DNA from: JASHVB01 sp049522565
Lineage (GTDB): Bacteria; Pseudomonadota; Alphaproteobacteria; Acetobacterales; Acetobacteraceae
Assembly (NCBI GenBank): GCA_049522565.1
Contig: JBEKNT010000419.1
Location: 1 to 6,824, forward strand
Direction of reading: 5' to 3'
DNA length: 6,824 nucleotides
Every line of letters begins with the position of its first letter. Within the stretch, counting starts at the first letter, position 1. The notes beneath the pieces are model-generated. The model saw only the letters and a program-made list of their open reading frames with translations, made no database searches and was not told where the DNA came from. Made by a program: the position numbers and the translations under genes. Shown one piece after another: positions 1 to 5,499 of the stretch.

Positions 1-1
1 A

Positions 2-18
2 GTGTCCGTCCGGGAACA
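2..18 (+). repeat. Left terminal inverted repeat of the IS
   Basis: The left end reads GTGTCCGTCCGGGAACA. The reverse complement of the right end reads GAGTCTGTCCGGAAACA. The two agree at 14 of 17 positions, with an unbroken TGTCCGG-type core apart from single transitions. This is the expected binding site for the IS-encoded transposase. Confidence 0.8.
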
Positions 19-82
19 AATTGAGTCTTTTGAATCGGTTAGCGGCCCCCTCTTGAACCCGTTGATTCCGCTACCATTTTGC

Positions 83-105
83 GCCCCCTGCATTGAATTG
101 GGGGC
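83..105 (+). promoter_or_regulatory. Hairpin covering the transposase ribosome-binding site
   Basis: GCCCCC (83-88) and GGGGGC (100-105) form a perfect 6-bp stem with an 11-nt loop, ending 5 nt before the transposase ATG at 111. The G run is the only Shine-Dalgarno-like sequence before that start, so pairing would hide it. Stems of this kind in other IS elements limit transposase translation when the IS is read from an outside promoter. The structure is seen directly; the regulatory role is inferred. Confidence 0.4.
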
Positions 106-110
106 ACCTT

Positions 111-947
111 ATGTGGACCAGGGAGAACCGCCGCCGCTATGACCGCAGCGGCCTGCGCTATGAGACCGATCTGACCGACGATGAGTGGGCGGAGATCGCG
201 CCGATGCTTCCGCCTGCCAAGCCGGGCGGCAACAAGCGATCGGTCAACCTGCGCGAGGTGGTCAACGGACTGATGTATATCCTCGGCACCGGCTGCCAGT
301 GGCGCGCGATCCCGAAGGATCTTGCGGCGCGCAGCACGGTGTACGACTACTTCGACCGCTGGAACTGGGATGGAACGTTGGAGCGCATCCACCATGCACT
401 CTACGTCAAATGCCGCGAGCAGGCGTCGCGGGAGGCCAGTCCAACCACGGCGATCATCGACGCCCAGAGCGTCAAGAGTGCGGAAAAGGGCGGTGCCCTC
501 GTCGATCCACATGGCTACGACGCGGGCAAGAAGATCAAAGGCAAGAAGCGGCACGTTCTGGTCGATACGCAAGGATTGGTGCTCCACGCCATCGTCACCG
601 CCGCAGACGTCCAAGATCGCGACGGCGGGGCCTGGCTGTTGGGTACGCTGTTTGGCCTGTATCCCTTCCTGCTGAAACTCTATGCCGATGGCGGCTACCA
701 GGGACCCGAGTTCCGCAAGTCCGTCAAAGCCGTGCTGTCACAAGTGCAGGTGGAGATCGTCAAGCGCTCCGACCAAGCCAAAGGCTTTGTCGTGCTACCC
801 AAGCGCTGGGTGGTGGAGAGAACCCTAGCCTGGCTCAACCGCTGCCGCCGCCTGGGCAAGGATTGGGAAAACCTCAACCGCAAGGCGCGGGCGTTCTTGC
901 TGATGGCCTCCATCCGACTCATGGTCAGGAGGCTATGCCGGGCCTAG
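111..947 (+). CDS. IS5-family DDE transposase
   Basis: A 278-residue transposase that cuts and joins the IS ends by the RNase H-fold DDE mechanism. The N-terminal part (about residues 17-90, with motifs TDDEWAEIAPMLPP and GCQWRAIPKD) is the DUF4096-type helical region typical of this family. The catalytic residues are D117 in the IIDAQSVKS motif, D193 in YADGGYQG, and E236 in VVERTLAWLNRCRRL. Together they form the expected DDE set with the spacing usual for IS5 relatives. The frame is open upstream to a TTG at 93, but I chose ATG 111 because family members normally begin with MWT just before a short basic segment and the RYETDLT motif. Nothing is missing, and the length is normal for a single-frame IS5-group enzyme, so it is probably functional. 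It is the only ORF of the element. Confidence 0.93.
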   Translation: MWTRENRRRYDRSGLRYETDLTDDEWAEIAPMLPPAKPGGNKRSVNLREVVNGLMYILGTGCQWRAIPKDLAARSTVYDYFDRWNWDGTLERIHHALYVKCREQASREASPTTAIIDAQSVKSAEKGGALVDPHGYDAGKKIKGKKRHVLVDTQGLVLHAIVTAADVQDRDGGAWLLGTLFGLYPFLLKLYADGGYQGPEFRKSVKAVLSQVQVEIVKRSDQAKGFVVLPKRWVVERTLAWLNRCRRLGKDWENLNRKARAFLLMASIRLMVRRLCRA

Positions 948-1437
948 CGATGTTTCCGGACAGACTCTTAACAATTTTAGGTCTTGGCGCACTGTCACCA
1001 AGACCGGACAGGTCGCCGACGCGCTTTCGGATCTCGTCAAACGCCTTCATTCTGGCGGCAGATATCGTATGATCCACCTGTATGTCGTCAGCGATCGATC
1101 TTGCTCTATCGGCCGCTGTTGCGAATTCACCGTATAGTTTGGCGTAGGACGAAATTCTATCAGAAAGCTTTAGAAACGGCTCAGCAATAGAAAGTACGAT
1201 AGCAATTGCAGATAGTACGCCCCATAATATTTGTCCTGACCCCGCTTTTAGAACTGCTATGCCTGCAATACCGCTACCAGATGCACCAGACGCGATAAGG
1301 ATCTCCAAGATCATGTTGTAGCGCTTGAGCTGGTCCAGGCGCCGTCCGTAATAAGTCTTATTAAGTTGCAAAGTCTTTAGTCCGTCATATATCTTATAGC
1401 ATTTATTGTCTTCTATTTGGAGGCTGTCCATCTTCAT
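925..1437 (-). pseudogene. SLATT-like two-helix membrane protein, 3' end replaced by the IS
   Basis: A 170-codon reading frame. Residues 1-157 are native; about 158-170 (SLSGNIARPGIAS) are translated from the inverted repeat and edge of the IS, with a stop at 925-927. A basic, tyrosine-rich N-terminal segment (about 20-40) is followed by two hydrophobic helices at about 42-63 and 68-87. A soluble helical tail follows, starting FLKLSDRISSYAKLYGEF. This is the layout of SLATT proteins, predicted pore-forming or membrane-perturbing effectors of bacterial conflict systems that often pair with nucleotide second-messenger enzymes. The assignment rests on topology and general sequence character, not on a conserved catalytic motif. 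The start overlaps the stop of the upstream small gene (ATGA, 1437-1434), so translation is probably coupled; a second in-frame ATG lies two codons further on. The AT-rich composition differs from the flanking genes and suggests transfer. The missing part may be only a few tens of residues or fewer, so some activity could remain. Confidence 0.55.
951..967 (-). repeat. Right terminal inverted repeat of the IS
   Basis: The partner of the left repeat, matching it at 14 of 17 positions in reverse complement. It lies just past the transposase stop codon at 945-947. On the minus strand it is read as codons by the truncated SLATT-like gene, which runs through it and stops at 925. Confidence 0.8.
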
Positions 1438-1757
1438 CGCACCTTACGCGGCCACTGTTCTACGGGATCGACCAAATTATCCGAACCCGGCTCGCCGGTC
1501 GTCACATTGGAGATATCATTGCAAAGACCGAGGATCGTATCGGACAGACACCTGTCTATGTCGAGTTTCATCCAGTCGAACGCGTACGGTGGATTGCCCA
1601 CGGCCAGTCTATCACTGACCACGCTGAGAAACATTCGCATCGAGCCCGCGTCGTATAGGTGTGATGCAACCATGCTCTGCGCGTAGATCGGGGTCGGCAT
1701 GCCGTTGCTCTCAAGCAGCGCCCAGACAGCGGCCTGAATGGCTGATCGCTTGTCCAT
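1434..1757 (-). CDS. Hypothetical 107-aa protein coupled to the SLATT-like gene
   Basis: A small soluble protein beginning MDKRSAIQAAVWALLESNG that I do not recognise. I see no signal peptide, membrane helix, zinc-binding set or nucleotide-binding motif. It looks mostly helical up to about residue 85, with an acidic, proline-containing tail ending PVEQWPRKVR. The frame extends to a TTG at 1781, but ATG 1757 is preceded by a strong AGGGGAG ribosome-binding site about 7-8 nt upstream, which decides the start. Its TGA stop overlaps the ATG of the SLATT-like gene as ATGA, so the two are almost certainly one operon made in fixed ratio. A partner, regulator or inhibitor of the membrane protein is plausible from this arrangement but is inference only. 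Confidence 0.75.
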   Translation of the reverse strand: MDKRSAIQAAVWALLESNGMPTPIYAQSMVASHLYDAGSMRMFLSVVSDRLAVGNPPYAFDWMKLDIDRCLSDTILGLCNDISNVTTGEPGSDNLVDPVEQWPRKVR

Positions 1758-1780
1758 TATTTTCTCCCCTGCGGTCCCCA

Positions 1781-1809
1781 ATCATGACCCCTTCCTTACA
1801 ATTTTCCAA
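1781..1809 (-). promoter_or_regulatory. Candidate promoter of the two-gene SLATT operon
   Basis: On the minus strand, TTGGAA (1809-1804) and CATGAT (1786-1781) are separated by 17 bp. Each matches 4 of 6 bases of the sigma-70 -35 and -10 consensus. Transcription would begin near 1774, just ahead of the AGGGGAG ribosome-binding site. This lies in the 120-bp gap between the recombinase stop and the small gene. TGACCGG and CCGGTCA also form a 7-bp inverted repeat in that gap (about 1817-1859). The match is weak and unproven. Confidence 0.25.
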
Positions 1810-1877
1810 GGTTTCCTGACCGGGCGCAACTCGCAGAGGGAAAACAGCAAGTCCGGTCACTCCCGAGTAGACCCCTG

Positions 1878-2897
1878 TTACAGTCTGATCCGCTCGACTT
1901 CATCCTGTGTCAGCCGCTCCTTTGTCCGGTCGTAGAGCTTCGTTGTGCGCGGACTTTCGTGTGCGGCCATCTCCTGGGCGTGCTCCAATGCGCCACCATT
2001 GGAAAGATATGCTGTAATGCCCGTCGCCCGAAACGAATGATTGCCGATCGGCGCGTGAATGCCAACAGCCGCCGCGCGCCGGCGGATCATCCGCCATGCA
2101 TCCGGCTGGCCCATCGGCTCCTCGGACAGTTCGATGCCACGATGTCCCCGCGAGGTGCGGAACAGAAGGCCCTTGCGGTCGCCCGCGCTGTCGGCGGCGT
2201 CGATGTAAGCGCGCAGCGCCTCGGCAAGCGCGTGGTGGCACGGCATGGCGTGATGCTTGCCGCCTTTCTCGTGCAGCCGGAGCTACCCGCCGGCGCCCTG
2301 GGGTCGGAGATCCCCCACTTTCATCGTCAGCGCCGCCGTGATGCGCGCGAAGGAATAGGTGAGGGTGGCGATCAGCGCCCGGTCGCGCAGATCGCGCACC
2401 GTGTCGGTCGGGATGGCGTCGATCAGCTTGCGCCACTCGGGGGCGTCCAGCACCGGCGTCACGCCGGTTTTCACGACATGCTTCGGCCCGCGCACGGCGG
2501 AGGCCGGGTTGAAGGGCACCACTTGGCCGGTGATCAGCCAGTCGAACAGCATCCGCACCGCGGCGAGCTGCTGCTTCACGCCGGGCGCCGAATGGGTCTG
2601 CTGGAGCATCTCTATATAGGTGGCGACATCGTACGGCCGGATCGTGGTCAGCGTCAGGCCGCGATCCTCGCACCAGGCGACGAAACGGCCGCACGCCCGG
2701 GCGTAAGCACGACGGGTGTGCGGGTTGCGGATGTTGGCGGTGAAGAACTCGACGTAGCGCCAGCCGGCCGCTTCGCCGGCGTCGGCGATCAGCGCCGGGA
2801 TCAGGCAGGTGGTGTTGGCCGGGCTCGTGAGCGCGGCCGGTGGGACGATCGCGGGGAGCTGGTCAGGTGGGTCCACTTGGTCGGAGGGAGGCGTCAT
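1878..2897 (-). pseudogene. Tyrosine recombinase/integrase interrupted by an amber codon
   Basis: A 339-residue phage-integrase-type recombinase with TAG in place of codon 205 (2285-2283). The frame is unchanged on both sides, so this is a point nonsense mutation, not a frameshift. The N-terminal SAM-like core-binding domain spans about residues 40-135 (NPHTRRAYARACGRFVAWCE). The catalytic domain has R185 (FARITAAL), K211 (RLHEKGGK), H287 and R290 (NHSFRATG), H313 (MAAHESPRTT) and the nucleophile Y322 (KLYDRTKE), so the R-K-H-R-H-Y set is complete. The amber lies between R185 and K211, just before RLHEKGGK. As I recall, relatives often have a tryptophan about there, so one G-to-A change from TGG is the simplest origin. 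I chose ATG 2897; an in-frame ATG at 2927 lies inside the palindrome. The GC-rich composition differs from the AT-rich genes on either side. Without readthrough the product lacks four of the six catalytic residues. Confidence 0.88.
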
Positions 2898-2915
2898 GCC
2901 CCCTTCTGTACCACA

Positions 2916-2954
2916 AATCTCACGCATGATAAGGACGTTATCATGCGTGAGATT
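2916..2954. repeat. Perfect 17-bp inverted repeat with 5-bp spacer upstream of the recombinase
   Basis: AATCTCACGCATGATAA (2916-2932), spacer GGACG (2933-2937), then the exact reverse complement (2938-2954). It ends 18 bp before the recombinase ATG at 2897. Two inverted arms around a short asymmetric centre is the layout of a tyrosine-recombinase core site, compare loxP with 13-bp arms and an 8-bp spacer, or dif with 11-bp arms and 6 bp. It could instead be an operator for autoregulation, or a leader hairpin in the recombinase mRNA. I found no second full copy in the window by eye. The repeat is certain; its role is inferred. Confidence 0.9.
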
Positions 2955-3027
2955 AGCACGCCCCCCGACGACGACGGTGTTTCCAAGGCCGGCCACAATC
3001 CGTCCGAGAGCGGCAAGCACCGATACG

Positions 3028-3684
3028 TCAGTGACGGAAGCGACGGACCGGATATCCTGGCACTTCGAAGCTAGCGTCTCTGACATTAATATAGTTGTGA
3101 GCGTATTGCTCATAGGCTACCTGGGCAAGATGTTCGAATCCCGCTTGATAAAGCCCCGGTGGCTTGCCTCCAATTGCCAAGGGTTCATTTTCAATTCCAC
3201 TTTCACCTTCGGTCTCGGTTCTACGAAACTCCCGTTCCACATCAAGACAGTTTCTAAGCATCAGCCAATGCCTGATGACAGGAGGACCTATGCAAGTCAG
3301 AAATATCTTTTGGTCTATATTGCCGGTAACTAATAACCAGCCCGCGTAATCAAAAGAGTGGCTCACTCTTTCTATTGCAGCACGATCCTCAATCGACTGT
3401 TTTCCATATCCAAGATCCCACGATGATACATCCCGTGACAATTTTTTGCTTATCGAGTTAATATGCTGTCGCGCCGGCACAAGATCCCTTCGCCATTCGT
3501 CCAGCAAGCTCATTGTCTGGCTGAATCTCGCTGTCGCAAGACCTCGTTGCCTAGCTTCCACGAAACTCACCAATGAGAATATCAGTGCCGCGAGGCTTAC
3601 TACCGATTGCACGGGCGCATTCACAATTCCGGACCACGCGACGTTAAAAGCCCAGGAGACGAAAAAAAGGATGTGCGTTAGCAT
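3028..3684 (-). CDS. DUF4760-like membrane-anchored protein
   Basis: A 218-residue protein with two N-terminal hydrophobic helices (about residues 3-20 and 25-44) and a cytosolic helical domain. The segment FSQTMSLLDEWRRDLVPARQHI (about 54-75), then a helix with SFDYAGWLLVTGNIDQ (110-125) and PPVIRHWLMLRN (134-145), resembles the DUF4760 pattern; the family has no established function. ATG 3684 was chosen because GGAG lies 9 nt upstream; ATG 3699 and TTG 3702 are in frame but lack a ribosome-binding site. The coding sequence is AT-rich down to about 3085 and then turns GC-rich. The last ~15-18 residues (such as VPGYPVRRFRH) may therefore come from a junction with the recombinase module, and the native C-terminus may be lost. 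It runs in the same direction as the other island genes, 130 bp before the recombinase start. Confidence 0.6.
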   Translation of the reverse strand: MLTHILFFVSWAFNVAWSGIVNAPVQSVVSLAALIFSLVSFVEARQRGLATARFSQTMSLLDEWRRDLVPARQHINSISKKLSRDVSSWDLGYGKQSIEDRAAIERVSHSFDYAGWLLVTGNIDQKIFLTCIGPPVIRHWLMLRNCLDVEREFRRTETEGESGIENEPLAIGGKPPGLYQAGFEHLAQVAYEQYAHNYINVRDASFEVPGYPVRRFRH

Positions 3685-3790
3685 GCAACCCAGCTCCATC
3701 AACAGTCGTCAGGTTCACAGATGGTATGTTAGATGCCGCATAAGGCCCCACTACGACAACCGTTCCGCCAGCCGCCGCGGCCACCACCCC

Positions 3791-5311
3791 TCACCGCCCC
3801 ACCTCCCCCGCCAACCGCCGCTCCACATCGGCCAGCAACCGTTCCGCCGCGGGATACCCCGGGCGCAGCGCCAGCGAGCGGCGCACCGCCTCGATCGCCC
3901 CAACGTAGCCGCCGCGCTGGAACCGGGCGATCGCCAAATTGAACCAGGCGGGCGCGTTGTCCGGCGCCGCCAGCAGCATCGCCGCGAGCCAGCGCTCGGC
4001 GCGCTCCCAGGCCTGACAGCGGAAGGCGACGCGACACGCCAGGTCGCGCAACGCCACCGAGGCATCGCCGGCGACCGCCGCTTCGAAGCGCTCCAGCGCT
4101 TGCGCCGTCAGGCCCGCCGCCAGTGGCTCGCAGGCCGCCGCCGCCACCCGGACCTCGGCGAAGCGCGCGCCGTCCGGGGGGCGCGGCAGCACCACCGGCA
4201 CGGCGGTGGCCGCGGTCAGCAATCCCCACCACGCGGTCAGGCTGTCGGCGTCGCGGTCCAGCACCTCCAGCCAGGCCTGCGCCGCCGCGTCGGGGCGCCC
4301 TCCGGCGTCGTACAGCACCGCCAGGTTGCGCCACGCCTTGACCCCGAACATCCCGACATCGACGCTGGACAGATGCCGCCTTTGCCGCGGCGCCAGCACG
4401 GCGCGGAAGGCCTGCTCCGCCTCCGCCAGCCGCCCCAGGCGTTGCGCCACCACGCCGCGGCGAAACAGCAGCTCCTTGTCGTCGGGGAACGCCTGCAACC
4501 CGGCCAGGCAGGTCTTCAGCGCGGTCTCCAGCCGGCCGAGCGCGGTGTAGGCCTGCACCAGCAGCGCATGGATCTTGCGCACATGCGATTCGCCCGGATC
4601 GCTGAGCACCAGGCTGCGGCAAAGCTGCAACAGCGCCGGTTCCGTCTGGCCGGCGTCAAGCAACGTCATCCCGAGGTTGAACAGCGCAAAGCTGTCATCG
4701 GGGTGCTCGGCCAGCTCGAGTTGCAGCAAGTGAAGGTCGCGCGCCTGTTTGCGGCGGCGGCCTTCGGGGGAGGTGTCGGCGCCGGAGTGCCGCACGGCGA
4801 TGTCGGTCCAGCGCACCTCGCCGCCCAGGCGGCGGATCGCCGGCAGGATTTGCTCGTGGATGCGGCCGGAGAAGCGCAGCCGCGGATCGTTGCGCAGCAG
4901 CTTGACGTGGTCCACCGCCACCGCCGATTCATGCTCCGGCTCGTCATCGGCCGGCGGGCACTGCACCTGCACGACGAAGCCCAGCAGCGCCGGCGGGTGC
5001 GCGGCGTCGGCCAGCGCGCGCAGCGCCCGGCCGTTGGCGGCGTCGATGGTGTCGTCGGAATCCATCCAGAACAGCCAGTCGCCGCTGGCCAGCCGCAGCG
5101 ACTCGTTGCGCGCCGCGGCGAAATCGTCGCACCAGGGGAAATGCGCGACACGGGCGCCGCAGGCAGCGGCGATTTCGGGCGTCGCGTCCACCGAGCCGGT
5201 GTCCACGACCACCATCTCGTCAACCCAGGGACGGATGCTGTCCAGCGCGGCGCGCAGGGTGCGGGCTGAATCGCGGGCGATCATGCACATCGAGAGCCTG
5301 GGCTGCGGCAT
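3791..5311 (-). CDS. Family 2 glycosyltransferase with C-terminal TPR repeats
   Basis: A 506-residue cytoplasmic enzyme. The N-terminal GT-A fold (about residues 5-180) begins RLSMCMIARDSARTL, followed by VVVDTGSVDATPEIA (34-48), the FPWCDDFAAARNESL motif (58-72) and the metal/nucleotide-sugar site DSDD at 84-87 (LFWMDSDDTID). A conserved HEQI (152-155) and a late VRHSG follow. From about residue 207 to the end there are at least five TPR-like helical pairs (near 207-240, 244-276, 280-312, 326-358, 454-487), usually a protein-binding scaffold. GT2 enzymes with this GT-TPR layout transfer sugars in surface-glycan or protein-glycosylation pathways; donor and acceptor cannot be read from sequence. 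The start is supported by GGAGG 5 nt upstream. It lacks the multiple membrane helices of a processive polysaccharide synthase. It is divergent from the PEP-CTERM gene and has normal high-GC backbone composition. Confidence 0.88.
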   Translation of the reverse strand: MPQPRLSMCMIARDSARTLRAALDSIRPWVDEMVVVDTGSVDATPEIAAACGARVAHFPWCDDFAAARNESLRLASGDWLFWMDSDDTIDAANGRALRALADAAHPPALLGFVVQVQCPPADDEPEHESAVAVDHVKLLRNDPRLRFSGRIHEQILPAIRRLGGEVRWTDIAVRHSGADTSPEGRRRKQARDLHLLQLELAEHPDDSFALFNLGMTLLDAGQTEPALLQLCRSLVLSDPGESHVRKIHALLVQAYTALGRLETALKTCLAGLQAFPDDKELLFRRGVVAQRLGRLAEAEQAFRAVLAPRQRRHLSSVDVGMFGVKAWRNLAVLYDAGGRPDAAAQAWLEVLDRDADSLTAWWGLLTAATAVPVVLPRPPDGARFAEVRVAAAACEPLAAGLTAQALERFEAAVAGDASVALRDLACRVAFRCQAWERAERWLAAMLLAAPDNAPAWFNLAIARFQRGGYVGAIEAVRRSLALRPGYPAAERLLADVERRLAGEVGR

Positions 5312-5499
5312 GCTGCCTCCGGTGATAGGCCGTGTCAGGAATCTTTACAGATGCCGCGCCGGCGCCGCCACAAGCTATTGACAGGGCGCAAATCCTGTAA
5401 GCGGCATGCTGTTTGCATGTAACGAATCGCACGATCACGGGGGTTTCACGGACTGCAACATGGCGCCCGACCAGAGGCGCCGGACGGGGAGCGAGGGAC
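5312..5499. promoter_or_regulatory. Divergent intergenic region with a small dyad
   Basis: These 188 bp must hold the promoters of both the glycosyltransferase and the PEP-CTERM gene. On the plus strand a perfect TTGACA (5378-5383) is present, but no good -10 lies 16-18 bp downstream. It overlaps a dyad, ACAGG-8 nt-CCTGT (5381-5398), that could bind a repressor. On the minus strand TTGTGG and TGTAAA are separated by 18 bp, a weak candidate for the glycosyltransferase promoter. GCATG also occurs twice, 11 bp apart, near 5404-5419. None of these is convincing alone. Confidence 0.3.

Larger units (their letters stand above)
2..967 (+). mobile_element. Complete IS5-family insertion sequence
   Basis: A 966-bp element bounded by imperfect terminal inverted repeats and carrying one DDE transposase. 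Base 1 is A, and the three bases after the right end (968-970) are TTA. A short TTA-type target duplication, as seen in IS5-family elements, therefore fits, but only one base of the left copy lies in the window. The right end sits inside the 3' part of the minus-strand SLATT-like gene and replaces its native C-terminus. The intact transposase and well-matched ends suggest a recent insertion or a still active element. The family call is confident; the subgroup (IS427 or IS1031-like) is not settled. Confidence 0.88.

Noticed and set aside
39..1072. Long alternative frames over the transposase (minus 39-614, plus 185-1072)
   Set aside because: They overlap an intact DDE transposase, have biased Arg-rich composition and no start signals. 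The IS needs only one frame.
1878..2285. The downstream half of the recombinase as an independent small gene starting at ATG 2246
   Set aside because: It is in the same frame as the upstream half and carries only the second half of the catalytic domain. No ribosome-binding site is evident, so it is the 3' part of a nonsense-broken gene.
1959..3074. A 371-codon open frame on the plus strand opposite the recombinase
   Set aside because: Antisense to the recombinase, whose catalytic residues are plainly readable. The predicted product has no recognisable motif and reflects high-GC codon bias.
3446..5269. A 607-codon open frame on the plus strand opposite the glycosyltransferase
   Set aside because: It is antisense to a well-supported GT2-TPR gene. 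Its product is a low-complexity Arg/Gln/His/Pro-rich string with no domain pattern, as expected from a GC-rich antisense frame.
5378..5406. Perfect TTGACA as a plus-strand promoter for the PEP-CTERM gene
   Set aside because: No acceptable -10 hexamer follows at 16-18 bp, so it is recorded only as part of the intergenic region and not as a promoter.
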